Shown here: piece after piece, positions 38,544 through 51,276 of the stretch
Numbering within the stretch: the first letter of the stretch is position 1
Layout of the letters: each line of letters starts with the position of its first letter
Assembly (NCBI GenBank): GCA_002224055.1
Contig: AZLU01000002.1
Location: 479,387 to 543,386 of the forward strand
From: Pezizomycotina sp. ARF18
Lineage: Eukaryota; Ascomycota
Length of the DNA: 64,000 nucleotides
Direction of reading: 5' to 3'
Notes under the pieces: model-generated
Seen by the model: only the letters and a program-made list of their open reading frames with translations
The model's database searches: none
Told to the model about the DNA's origin: nothing
Made by a program: the position numbers and the translations under genes

Positions 38544-41500
38544 GCTACAATAACATCCACAAGCTGTGCACTACTGGGTTGAGCTAGCCGAAACTTCGTT
38601 TGTGTTTTCGTCTCCCTTTTATTGTTGCTTGCAAGCTAGTATCCCGCGATTCCTCCCGAGAGCAAGGGGGAAAGGAACAAAATGGTATCATGGGTTTTGT
38701 TGCTGACTGAGTCGACGATTGCGAGCTCTAGACTTGGGTTAACCTGTATGATTTATATATCATTAGGTAAAATGTATTTATGTTCCTAATAAACTGGACC
38801 GCTGCCCTCCTTACCTGGTCAATTATCAGGCAAGTACCGTGGGTTTACTGACTCTAGCTATTTTTGCTCATACCTCTTTTCCCATGATTAAAGGTGAAAG
38901 CTCCGATGCAGTAGCTTAAACGAGGTAATAGCTCGCGAAGGAGGGAATACACCGAAATTTCAAAGCCTTCTCAATTGTAGCGGACTCATTAGATGATAGT
39001 CCAAAAGTCCCGCTCCGATTATTTCTTTCTGACCCCATATTTATCTGAGCTACTTACCGAAAACGAGTATGCAAATGACCGAAGAGCGACGTGTCAAACG
39101 TTGTCTGCAGATTTTTCTTATTTTTATTTTTATTTTCGTCTTGACTCGTTCAAGCTTCAAACGAGCTGCAGGCCCTCACTTGAAGTGCCTGTAATTTTTT
39201 TAATGTATAAACAGCGGACGAAAATATTTTGTAGGTACGCTGAGCCTGTTAATCCCCCGTGGCTTTCCTGCTTGCTTTAGTATCGCTAATAGGTAAATAT
39301 TTACATAAAGAGGTAAACGGTTTTTTTTTTTGTTTTCGTTTTTAGTAGTAGACCGAAGGAGGTGGAGGAAATTGGGGCGAAAGTTGCGACGATCAAAGTT
39401 TTGAAATCTGCGGAGGCAGTGGAAGGACCACGGAGGTTGACACCGCCTCCGCCGGCCGGCGCCAACGCTCTAATTACCGTTTTTGAGCTTCTTTCGCGGG
39501 CGAGCCGTGCAGAAAAAAGAATTGAGCTCGCAGAGCTTTTCCCTGTTCCATAATCTTTCGCCGAGGGAATGGAGACGATTGAAATCTCGAAGGAATCCTT
39601 GTATTTTACCTTATTGTCAATCCAGGGTACTTAATAGTGTGTATCCAGATTTGGAAATAAACTTCTGCGTGGAGTTCGGGAGCTTCGATATGACTTGTCG
39701 ATTAAAAACCGCCCAGACCACAATCTATCACTCGTGTTCTTGGTATCCATTCCTCGTACGAGCGCGGGGGCCTCACTAGTACCAACAGAAAGAAGAGCTT
39801 CACCTAATTGAATCAACAGTGGAGAACGGATAGAAAACTCTTTACATAACTCGCGGGGGATCTTTCTTTTTTATAAGTAATCAATTTTTTTGTTCCTCGC
39901 AAATTGTCTAACATTGGAGGGAAACTTCGACCATTGAAACTGCGGGTTCAGGGATTCCACCAGGGATCAAAGTCTGGTCTGGGCAACATTCTCTTCCATT
40001 TCCATGGATCCTCTATTGCACAGCATGAACACGAGCTCGTGTCTTACAATCCATGGCCTTTAGCATATAAAGTGGGATGGTTTGGGGGGTTCGTTTCTTC
40101 TTAGGATCTGCCAAATACTGCCCTCTTTAAGCATGGGAAGTCATGCTTTGCAGCCAAACAAACCAACAACTTTCGCGCCTGCGAATTAATTATTCCCCTT
40201 ATAACGAACGCCATACGAAAAGGGGGGCAGATCTGCTTGCGACTTTATAGCCGCCGGTCACGATACTGCAGCTCGCATCCCTTTTAGAGATCATCTAGTG
40301 TTCAAAACAAGCAAAAACAAAAAGTCTGCAGCTCGCATCAGTCACATATCAGAAATTTATATCTGACCGAAATTACTTATAAATAATATATATAGGGTTT
40401 TATCTATACGGAAAGGCTGCGTGGAGTTATTCTTACGTGGAAAGATGGGCATGCCTGCAGCTGCAGGAACGCCAAATCTACTGCAGAATTGCTACACTAA
40501 TAAAAACTAGTAAGAAATGCTGTTCATCACGTTTTTAAACATTTATTTGCAGGCAATATAAACATCTCAGGGACGATGACTGGCCTAGTCAGCGACCAAT
40601 CCTTTCGTTCAAAAGTAATTTACCAAATAAGCTAACAAGTTTTCTATTGATGTTCAGAATTGGTTATTGAATCTCCATTTTGGGACTTGATAGGTTCTAT
40701 CGATTCCTTTCCAGTGAAGGCCGAGTGCTCTCGAGAATATAGCCAGGAAATCATTAACGCCACTTCCATCATCGATGCCATGCGAGGAAGATTCTCTTCG
40801 CAGACGAACCCCCATGAATATCGACACTTGATATTGAATCACCTGATTTGGTATTTATCTCCATCTATTGTCCCATCGCGGTGTCGCGTTGCGACTAACC
40901 CTTTTCCAGCGTTGTGAAAATTTGCCAATCATACCTCTATACGCAACTGTTACCTGACTCTTGAACGTCTTTTATTTGTTGTGTTATCAAGGTCGTAAAG
41001 GGTTTATTTTTCCCAACGAGGCTGAAGATTGACAGGTAAATCGCTGGACATGTCGATTAGAGTTGATAGGGCATTATTTTGGTAAATGGCTTTCTTTACT
41101 CACCGTTAAATTTTATGCTTGAGGCACTGATACGTATTCCCGATTTAATAATTACTACGGAGACGAGCGTCTATCCTGGTATTCCTGTTAATCATGGTTT
41201 ATGTCGGTGCTACCGATCATTAAAAAAAAAAAAAAACCTGTTTACAACGTCTCTTACTAGCTATCGATATCAATCCAAGACTTATATAATACGAAGATTC
41301 TCATGGAGATCAGACGGCCGCTTGATACCTATCATTGCTGATAGTAGGCTCACTTCACTGCAAAAGTATAACATCATTAATAAAAAGCCAAATCTTCATG
41401 TAAAAAAATATGAAACTCGATTAGAGTTGCCTGTATATAACACAATAATAGCTCAATTGGTCGCTATAATTGGGCCCACGAGAGTTGATGTTCGTTTGCC

Positions 41501-44500
41501 GCCAGTAAAAGGTCTCAAAGTACTTGATGAGACTGTATTAGCTTGATTTGGCTAAGAGAGCCTAGTTGCTCTACAAAACCGGGACTATTAAGTTAGATTC
41601 TCCTGCCGATAGAGCGAGCAGAGTGGGTCGCGATGTCTTAGCAGTTGGTCTCTATCAAAACACGAGAAGAGATAAACGTGGTCAAGGAGCATCACTCCCT
41701 TATCAATATCAGTAATTTCTCCTATCGCCACCCTTATATAATTAATCAATTTTTTTGTCTTCATCGGAGACTCCCTCCGCGGTTGAGTCGTTACGATGCA
41801 GAATTTGAAAATCTCTACCATGTTGATGATAGTCTGTTTTTCGTGCCGGGATTGTTTCGTCCTGGGAATAGCTATGCAAGAGCAACAGCTTGGGCCCAAC
41901 TGAAGAACCTATCATATTCTACGATGACCATTTGGTATCCCCGAGGTACCCGGATGTTCAACAAACCTCTCGAAGTAAGGCTTCTCAACACGGCGGGAGG
42001 GTTTATCTTTAAATTTTAAAGGCGACTGATTGCTAAAATAAGAGATAAAAGTAGTAATAGCATTTCCATTTTCAATCCCCTTAGCTCGTCTGATAATCCT
42101 CAAGCTAGCGGGGGATGAACCCATTTATTGTAGACCGCGCTCGACCGACGGATGTGCGAGGATATGTTCCCCGGATCCCCATATCTCTTTCAACGAATTT
42201 TCGCAAAGCTCTGTTTCATCTACATTGGCCCTGACTCCGAATTGAAGCGTCAGTGCGCTGTGCACAGTAGACTTTTCAAATTGTAAACTGGACGATATAT
42301 AGGTCTGTGCACTTCTCGCTTCGGGTTTGCTTTAAAAGAAGGATGAAAGGCGGGTATGGGGGCGTGAGACTCATTCAATGTACGGGGAGACCGAAGATGA
42401 TTTTCACCAGCATTAGCCAGTGAAATGGCGGGTTGAGGTTATACGGTAACTATCTCGGGGTTTCCGGTCAACTGCCGTTTCTCCTGAGATAGGGTGCGTG
42501 GGGGGTTACATTGCCGTAAGACAAACGAAGGTTTCTTAGACCTCGACACACATAGCCTTTGGTAGAGGTATACAAGATATTGTTTAAACAAACTCTTATT
42601 CTGTAATTTGATGTGATAAATATCAATATATGAAGCTTCTACCCTATGTTAGGCGTATGGCTACTTTAAGATGAGTATATTTGTGTAACAACTCAACACA
42701 TTTGTCTTCTCTGTTTTCACATTATATTAATGAAGCCACTATAACGACTTGCAATTCTTCCAGAAGCCTTTAATGCTTTCTTGTGGACTTAATGACCACC
42801 ATGTTGTTCCCATGCTATATTCCGCGGCTTATAATGTAGTACAGATTGCGAGGATCTGCATGATATGCCATTCTCTATTTAAAAAGTCTCAATAACTCCG
42901 ACCCTCCGATTATCGTTCCGCAATTGCGAGATAGTCGGCGATAATAAATAACCCCTCACTCACCGTGTACTTTGGAGCGAAGACCGTTACTTTGTGTCTG
43001 ATTGTCATTGCATTGCAAAGAAAGGTTATGTTTGCACCTCTTTCAATTATATTGAAGCTTACGTCATGGACCCTCTATCGAAGCTATTTCTAGTAAGTGT
43101 AAATGAGGTAGAAGGTATTAATTGGCATGAAGATCAAATTGCAGAAGCGCTACCGTTCAGAAAACGCTTCGGCGATAAAATTTTCGAACTTGCCCTCGCT
43201 CCAATTACTGAGGGGAAGTTGCAGCAAGGCGAATTCTTGTGGTAGAGGTCCAGTTCTTTTGTGGATTGCTTTGTGTAACATTTGTGCGAGGATGATAATT
43301 GGTTTTCGTGCTCCTGTAGCATGCAACTTCAGTATTTTCGTTTATTAACGTAAAGATTGCCATGGATGTATCAGGAGTCTCAAAATGTATGGCTCCTATC
43401 TTTGGATGCCCATAATCTTTGTTACAGAGCCAGCCTTGATATTATTCAAGCTTCACTCTCACGCAAGTTCGTAAAAAACTCTTGTGCCCAAGTATTCCAT
43501 GATCGATGATGACTGCAAGTTCTGATTCTAGTACTTACGACTACGCTTACTTGCTTTGCGAGATAGTTAAGCTGGTCTTGATACTTGGGCCTCAGAGATT
43601 GAGAATAAATGGTTTTGTAGGTTTATGGGAATTGAATATAGAATAGCTTCAGTATCAGGTATTCTAGAACAAGCATACTGTTCTAGAAGTTGGAATTTTA
43701 GTAAGCTATGCTCGATGTAGCGTTCTAGAATTTGAAATGTAAACAAGAATAGAAAGACAATTCAATGCAGCAAATGAAAGAATGGGAGGGAGCACTCGGA
43801 GTGTTTGTGTAGAAGCCTAAAAAGCTTAGTCCTCCCTGATGACCGCCAAAATACCAATAACCGTGACATCGCCGTACGCGCGTAAGGCCTTAAGCTCCAA
43901 CACCAGGCTTAGCATTACCATCATTCTAGTATTGAATACGTAGTCATATCGCGCTATGATATTATAAGCTACCATCATATCACGCTAGCTAGCTATTCTT
44001 GAAAGACTGACGTGCTAGATTATTCTTGTACTTACAGCATTTATGTGAAAATCTGATTTTCAAGATCCGAACCCACACTAAGAAATAAAGCAAGAAAGAA
44101 AACGGAAAGAAAGAAAAGGATTGAAACCAATCCCTGTGGAGATGCGGTTCAAGTAATCGTTTCAAATTCAAGTGCAATGCATCTTCGCTAAGCAGGCAGC
44201 CAGCTTGGATATATATATGATAGAGGTGCGCACTTAGGGTGTGAGGTTCGATAATGTTCTTCAGCAGCTTTTAGGACGTCGGGATGAGTCCTTATTTCGC
44301 TACGGTGGGAACCTATTTGTTATACCTTTGTCCTAACGCATTATTCGCTTCATATATACTCATCTAATAATTCTGACGGGCACTTCCTCGACCTCCCAAT
44401 TTGAGTTATGACAGAATTCGAACTGTATAGTGTTATATCTTGTGTGATACCTAATGCTACTGTTCCTAAAGGGACTTCTTCACCACTCACACACATCACA

Positions 44501-46055
44501 TAATTATATTTTATATCATTCTTCTTCCACTTATTCTAGATAGTTAAACAATCAAAAGATTACTCCTGCATGAAACTTCGTACATCAGTAGTTGCGAGCT
44601 AACTAATAATCTATGCTCTTACAAAAAAAAAAAAAGCAAAGAGCCAATTTTAAGAGCAAAATCTCTGGTATTGCTATACCTCAAGCTTATCTATCGAAAC
44701 ATCAGAATTTGCAGTCTCGCGGGAAAAGGAAACTATGGAGAGTACCATCAGGTGTCGCCATTAAATACACCCATGCCAAATGAAGCCTGTCGACTAGCCA
44801 TAATGAGCCCTAGAGACCGGCGTTTCGCCCCTTCTCAGCCGAAGTCACCATATACTGCTGCTTTTCCTCCATATTTCATCGTGGTTAACTGTCAATCGAA
44901 CTATTGGATGCGCCCATGCTCGGGAAATGGTATAGGAATAGAGACAAACGAAGAAAAGAAGACCGCAGTCCCTGAAGTCATTACCCTCAATCGGTTATAT
45001 TCGGTTGACTACCTACAATTACATAAATATTTCCTCTGAATAATACATAGAAAACGTCCAGGCTCTCATCATCCTGAGCTGAATTATACATATACAGTCA
45101 GCTCTCGCGACCACAAAACCAGGAATAATTCCCTTTTGATCCTGGAGTAAGTACAATGAACCGGCGTGCTCTGTTCATTTTTTTTTTTTTTATTTGAGCT
45201 AGAAACTAGTTTAATGCCTTGTGTATCGGATCCAGTCTATGAAACTACATGCTTAAGGAAAAGATAATATTTCAGGTGTGTTCTACTAAAGTATAGAAAC
45301 AAGGTCCTGTCGATGCTCACCGAGTTCAAAATCCTTGCTTTTGCTTCTACGTAGTGATCCAATGGCTACTAGGCTGCTGGACGGGCAAGTAACTTCTTAA
45401 ATATCACCGTGATCGCTAACATACTATACGACTTCTCTCGAGAAGCACAGTCGTATATTCATACCTTAACATCAAGTATGGTAGTTCATGCAACGAGAGG
45501 TAGCAGTGATTTCCCAGGTTGAAATGGTCTCTTTTATTTTTTCTCAAAAATAATAGAAGAAAAACTTTAAGAAAAATACTATTTACACAAGGATAAATTC
45601 TTTTTTCGAGCCATTATTAAAAGAAATAATATTTTCTCTCTTTTTCCGCTTCCCCCTCGTACAAAGTCTCGGTGTCAAGTCGGATTCTGGTCTTAGTTAA
45701 ATAAGAATGCCAGAAATATTGTTTGCATAATTTTTAAAAGAATGCATACCTGGTTGTCGATGTTTGTTGAAAAAAATTTAACGCCTTATTTCTTGCTTTT
45801 TGTTGAAAACCCGTTATTCCCTTTTTTTGTGAAATCTCAGATAGCCACGAAAAGAAAAAAAAAAATATAAAAGATAAAAACTCCATCTTACATCCCATGT
45901 TCGTTATAAAAAAGAAAAGATAAAGAAGATTAAAGAAGAACATTAATGAAGAAAAAACGCCGATGTTGAATCTCAAATATATGAGTTTTGATGTTGTTTT
46001 TGGTTATAGATCGATACCGATAAGCATCTACCTAGAGAGAAGTAACGTAAATCAT
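38544..46055. other. Gene-poor region
   Basis: No supported gene in about 7.5 kb. The more protein-like open frames are 41079-41546 (+, 155 codons) and 42994-43245 (+, 83 codons, containing ALPFRKRFGDKIFELALAPI). Neither has a family I recognise, and the second is only noted as a possible small or relic gene. The last 500 bp before 46056 are the 3' flank of methionine synthase, AT-rich with A and T runs. Confidence 0.5.
40266..40467. repeat. CTGCAG-rich cluster: 14-bp direct repeat and 14-bp palindrome
   Basis: CTGCAGCTCGCATC occurs at 40266-40279 and 40326-40339, exactly 60 bp apart. A perfect palindrome CCTGCAGCTGCAGG lies at 40454-40467, and another CTGCAG follows nearby. Function unknown; it could be part of a decayed repeat. 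Confidence 0.7.
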
Positions 46056-48703
46056 TTACTTAGAGTACTTCTCGCGGTAGTACTTGGCAGCATTGACCAA
46101 GTTGATGAGAGCGGGCTTGTCTCAGTCCACGTGCGGGTCTTCAGACGCAATCAGGGTTGATCCAAAGCTGCTCGGGCTTGAGGTACTGCAGCTCCTCCGC
46201 AACGCGGTCCTTGATCTCCTGCTCGCTGGGGATACGTGGGGAGTGGATATCGTAGACACCGGGACCGATGTGGCGGGGGTAAGCCTCGTCGACGAAGACC
46301 TTGAGGAGTTTGGCGTCGGACTTGGAGTTCTCGATGGAGAGGACATCAGCCTGCAGGGCGGTGATAGCGTGGAAGAAGTCCTGAACTCAGAGTAGCAGAA
46401 GTGAGAGTGGATCTGGGTGCGGTCCTCGACGCCGGCGGTGGAGAGCTTGAAGGACTTGACGGCCCAGTCGAGATAAGCCTCACGCTCCTTGCCGGCGCGG
46501 AGGGGGAGACCCTCACGGATGGCGGGCTCGTCGACCTGGATGACGTGGATACGGCGGCCTCGAGGTCGATGACTTCATCGCGGAGGGCGAGAGCAAGCTG
46601 CTCGGCCTGGACCGACTGGTGAACGTCGTCACGGGGAAAGACCAGCGGAGACAAGTGATAGGGCCAGTAAGCATGCCCTTCATGGGCTTCTTGGAAACGG
46701 AAGCGGCGTACTTGGACTCCTTGACGGTCATCGGTGCCGGCGGAAACGTCACCGACGATGATAGGCGGGCGACGCAGCGGGAACCATAAGACTGAACCCA
46801 GGCGTGAGTGGTGAAGACATAACCGTCGAGCTGCTCACCGAAGTACTGAACCATGTCGTTGCGCTCAGGCTCACCGTGGACGAAAACGTCGAGACAGATC
46901 TCCTCCTGCAGCTTAATGACTCGTCGATCTCAGCCTTGATGAAGTCGTCGTATTCGGTCTGGGTGATTTGGCCCTTGGTGTACTTCATGCGCTTCTGGCG
47001 GATCTCAGCCGTCTGCGGGAAGGATCCAATGGTGGTGGTGGGGAAGAGAGGAAGGTTGAGGTGCTTCTGCTGAGCAGCAATGCGGGTCTCGAAGGGAGAC
47101 TTGCGCTCGTACATCTCAGGCTTGATGGAGTCCTGGCGCTTCTTGACGTCAGGATTGTTGGTGCGCTTGGACGACTTGCGGGAAGCCATCGACTTGGCGT
47201 TGGCCTCAAGCTCAGCCTTGACGGAGTCCTTGCCCTCAGTGACAGCCTTAGCGATGATGCTGACTTCCTTGGTCTTCTCAGTGGCGAACGAGAACCAGTC
47301 GGCGACCTCAGGGTCAAGCTTTTTCTCCGAGGCAAGGGTGTGAGGGTGTGGAGGAGGAAGAGCTGGTGGCAACAATGACCCTCTCAGCTCCGAGCTTGCC
47401 AATAGCCGCCTCGACGGTGGAATGGCCCTCGAGAAGTCCGTCTTCCAGATGTTACGTCCATCGACAACACCAAGAGACAGGATCTGGGAGGATCCGAGAG
47501 CTCCAATGACCTCATCGAGCTGCTCTGGCGCACGGACAAGATCAATGTGGATGGCAGCGAGCGAGTGCAGGCTGGGGAGGACATCGAGGTTGTGAACGAT
47601 ATCACCGAAGTAGGTTGCAAGAGTTATCTTGGGAGCAGCCTTGGAGAGCTTCTCGTAGGCGGGCTTGAAAGCGCTCTTGACCTTCTCTGGGAGATCGAGG
47701 ACGAGGATGGGCTCGTCAATCTGGACAGTCTTAGCGCCAGCTTCAGAGAGCTTGGTCAGGAGCTCCTCATAGACAGGGAGGAGGGCCTCGAGAAGATCAA
47801 TTGGCACAATTGTCTCTCCACGGTCAGCTTTTCCGAGGTAGAGGAAGGAGACGGGACCGAGGATGACGGGGCGGGTCTCAATGCCGAGCTCCTTGGCTTC
47901 CTTGTACTCGTCAACTGGCTTGGTGGAAGCGAGCTTGAAGGTTTGCTTGTTGTGGAAGGTTGGTCTGACGTAGTGGTAGTTGCTGTCGAACCATTTGACC
48001 ATTTCCTGTAGAAAGAAGTCTTGTTAGAAGCTTGCACAGGATGGATCTCGAGCTGGTTTTAATTGGAAACTGTGTGCAAGGGAAATTACCAAACTGGTGA
48101 CATCAATTGCCGGCTTTCCGTCCTGCTCCTTACGCTGGAGACCACGACCCATAGCGAAGACCTTTTCTGTGTGGTTAAGACCGTGTTCCTCGTATCTCGA
48201 AGGATAGCCTGGTTATAAAACGTTTAAAAAAGTTACCATTTGTGGGCAGAGTCAAGCAGCTCGGAGGAGCTTTCGGGGAAGGTAAAGGGACAACTCACGT
48301 GAACATGGCATATGATCCAGGACCTGATCGTAAAGGGAGAAGTCATTGCTCGGGATAATATCGACGCCAGCGTCTTTTTGGATCTTCCAGTGGGTTGCCC
48401 TCAGGTTCTTGGCGGTCGCCAGAAGCTCATCCTGCGAGGTCTTGCCAGCCCAGTGTGCTTCAGTAGCCTTCTTGAGCTCACGGTCCGCTGTTGAACAAGT
48501 TAGTCTCGAGCTTCAGAAGGATGAGGAGAGAAAGATTACGTACCTCCCATGCGCGGGAAACCCAGAACTGATCTGCAAAAGTGGAAAAGAATTTTCACTG
48601 TCAGCAAGCTATTGAGAGCGGGGTGAAGAAGCACAACCACTAGCTTCCCAAGCTCCCAAGCTCCCCAAAGAGCTACCAATTGGACTACTTACGATTGAAC
48701 CAT
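46056..48703 (-). CDS. MET6: Cobalamin-independent methionine synthase (5-methyltetrahydropteroyltriglutamate-homocysteine methyltransferase)
   Basis: This cytosolic enzyme moves the methyl group of methyltetrahydrofolate polyglutamate to homocysteine, the last step of methionine synthesis. Five exons are visible: 48703-48693, 48572-48544, 48487-48299, 48208-48090 and 48005-46056, with GT-AG introns and CTAAC branch-like sites in at least two introns. The N-terminus spells [13 protein letters not shown] across exons 1-2. Exons 3-5 carry [14 protein letters not shown] and the folate/homocysteine core ([50 protein letters not shown]). The zinc ligands are visible as HSHFCYS (about 46400) and NPDC (about 46150). 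The end YYREKYSK-stop matches the family, and the length of about 766 codons is normal. At least ten one-base gaps break exon 5 and one region of exons 3-4, for example GGT read as GT after NPDC (46146), TTCCAG as TTCAG (46383), GAGGTC as GAGTC (about 46919) and CCC as CC near 47345. Because every key residue survives, I read these as sequence errors, not decay. Confidence 0.95.
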
Positions 48704-50610
48704 GTTTAATACTGTATATGATCTGAAATTTTCTAAACACCGGATATCTTTTGATGACGAAAAAGGGGAATGGTGAGGGATGGAGGAGAAAAGAGGATGG
48801 AGGAGGAGGAGGAGAAGAGTGGAGAAAAGAGAAGAGTAAAAAATTTGTTTGTGAGGGAAAAGAAATAAAATTTTTATTTATAATGAAAAATAAATTTTTT
48901 TGTGTGTGAATAAAAATTTTTTTTTTTTTTTTAGTTTCGCTGTTATCGGAGGCCGAACGCGGACAGCCGTGGGACAAAATACAGCAAACCTTGGCAGTTA
49001 CTTCGTTCTACGACTTTCTATCACTACGCAAAGCAAGCCTCTATCACAGTACATGTACATTCAGCTTCCCAAAGCTAAGTAAAATGGGTCCCATAGGCTC
49101 TATTCCAGAAAGAAAGTACGACTTGCAGAAGACATACATACAGGTTGACAGGGTAATTGACCTGCTAACTACGGAGGTGCGGAGAGGAACTCCACAATGG
49201 CATTTATGAAACTGTCTCTTACAAGTTCCGTGGATGTGGGCGACCAGGTACGTGATTGACATTATCGCCGAAATATCACGCAATTCTACCTTCCCTGGTA
49301 CCATAACACCGATAAGAGTTGATAGCGAATCCTTGCACAAAACCTTCGAAAGCGAATCCTTTTAAGCTTCTGATCCTCCCGGGAGATCCCTTCCACCTGC
49401 CTTTGTGCGCAATATTATTTCAGACTCCTTGAAGAGCTGCTCGGCGCGGCGTACTTCAGGGCCACGATTAATGACCTGGTATGGCTGAACAGGCGGCGTT
49501 TCCGCGAAGATTTCGCGAATTCGGCGCGTCGTGGAGCTAAGCTAAGCAGCTGCCCCTGTTGTCGTGCAGTGCCGCCCCCGACAGCACGTACCCGAAGATA
49601 TGAGCCCGAAGCTACTGAGCAGAGCTATATAAGTAGAGATCGCTTTGAAAAATGAGAGTAGATTGATCGTTGATGTTCTAGCTCTGCTATATTAGCAGCG
49701 AGGCTCGTTTTGAACCATGCTTAAGATTGAAACCCGCAGTAAATAAAAGCCAAAGGTTAAGTTCCAGCGTTTGGCAGGTACCATCCCGGGTTTGTGCAAA
49801 GCTTCTAGAGCTAAGCTCCTAGCGAAGCAAGCTCCTTTAATATTGGAACCGGTCAGTTCGAGACATCATCCGTCGATCTAGATTGCTCACAAATGAGAGC
49901 TCTGAGAAGAGCATGAACGCAGCTGTGAAGGAACGAATCTGAAGCTGCAAGTGTCCGTTCCACTGAGTAGAATCTACAACTTCGTCTCATATGTTCGTAA
50001 AGGTTTGAACTCCGTTAAAAGCGAGCGCATCAGCATAACCCTGATTAGGGACGGCCACGAGCTGCCTGTTCGTCAAAGAAGTCTTTGTTCAGGCCTGCAC
50101 CATAGAAATCATACCTGTTAGCAGACGCTCCTCGAGTCGAATAAGGGGATAGATGATGGCGGATACGTGACGAAGAACCGTAGAAGGCAGCTCACAGACT
50201 GAATTTCAAAAGCGGTAGAAGAAGAAGTTGAGGTCTGTTCCTTTGGAAAGACATTTTTGTTTAAGGCAGATGAGTGAAATCGTGAAGATATTTCTTTTGA
50301 CGGTAAAGACAGATCGGCCATGTTCGAAAATAGTCGTGTGCAGCAAATGCGGCGCTCAGAAATTAAAAAAAAAAAATTGCCATTAAAAATTAATTAATTA
50401 ATAAAGTCAAACAAAAAAAAAAATTTATATATTTGTTTATTTCATTTGCCCCACAAAAAACCTTTCACCATACAAACAACCCCAACTCTAAACCTTCAAA
50501 CTCCACAGCTCAGCTCAATCTCGATTTTCAACAATCAACAACATTCCTTTCATCGAAGCACGTTTTTTTCTTTTCTTCTCATCAATTCTCTTCAGGGCGG
50601 CAAAGTCATC
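48704..50610. other. Upstream region of methionine synthase and intergenic DNA
   Basis: The first 200 bp hold the methionine synthase leader, a purine-rich block on the plus strand (48770-48840) and a T run at about 48918-48932. From about 49430 to 49870 the base composition is richer in GC and looks like a retroelement end (see separate entry). 50350-50460 is very AT-rich and may be a promoter for the short coding segment at 50611. Confidence 0.5.
49557..49870 (+). mobile_element. Possible solo LTR or LTR fragment
   Basis: The block opens with TGTTGTCGTGCAGTGCC, like many fungal LTRs, and carries a TATA-type promoter (CTATATAAGTAGAG, about 49625) and an AATAAA (about 49742). Its GC-rich start contrasts with the AT-rich surroundings. 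I cannot fix the 3' end or a target-site duplication, and I see no second copy or pol genes. This is an inference from layout only. Confidence 0.3.
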
Positions 50611-50990
50611 ATGGATGATTCGAACCTAGGAAAGGAATTCTCCCGGCCGAAGGGAAGTGTTCAAAGCCTCCCTTTTCAATGTAAGCCTCCATTCTCAACC
50701 CGCACTAGCTCCAAACTCGGCGGTGGCCAATGGGACGTCAGCAACAAGAACAGACACCAGCAGCGAATTCGAATCCCTGGGACCTGTCACTGATCAATGG
50801 GAATGATTCCAGCGTGGACGACGAGGGGGGAAAGCTCATGGCACCTTTTTTTGATCAAGAACCCGGATAAGGACAATTCCCCAAAATTCCCCAAAGCAAG
50901 CGAAAGATGTGAGGCAAAAGTGGGGTCCAAGGCAAACCCACTGCTGAAATCGGCAGTCGTCAAAGGAAAAAGCACTAAAAGAGGTCAGTG
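50611..50990 (+). CDS. Possible short or 5'-partial coding segment
   Basis: ATG at 50611 (TCATCATGGATG) opens MDDSNLGKEFSRPKGS. After about 60 codons this frame stops at 50793, but adjacent frames continue with protein-like text: NPWDLSLINGNDSSVDDEGG at about 50769-50828 and, in a third frame, IKNPDKDNSPKFPKASERC to about 50990. Like the other genes here, it may be one reading frame cut by one-base gaps. I do not recognise a family. It is Ser/Asp-rich and likely disordered. A G14 run at 51083 follows. The real limits and existence of this gene are uncertain. Confidence 0.3.
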
Positions 50991-51245
50991 ACAGATATAT
51001 TCTCCTTGCATATCCTCTTGCGACGAAAGTGAAGCAGGGAAGCCATTGATGGGAAGTTTTTTTTTTGTTGAATAAATATTTTGGGGGGGGGGGGGGCGGT
51101 TTCGAGAATTAATTATTGAATTAGAAGGTACGAACAGGCTAAATACAAAATATATCAAAAAAAGAAAAAAAGCAAAAGCTAAGGTAAAAACTATATCGTC
51201 GTCAGAAGCGGTTCCAAAATGTTTATTCGACCCGCGAAAAGCACG

Positions 51246-51276
<31 letters not shown>

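Noticed and set aside
41645-42019. Open frame containing YHVDDSLFF, reminiscent of a copia reverse transcriptase YVDD box
   Set aside because: No other reverse transcriptase motifs occur before or after it, so the match is most likely chance.
46804-48011. Several long plus-strand open frames opposite methionine synthase
   Set aside because: They are antisense shadows of the MET6 coding sequence.
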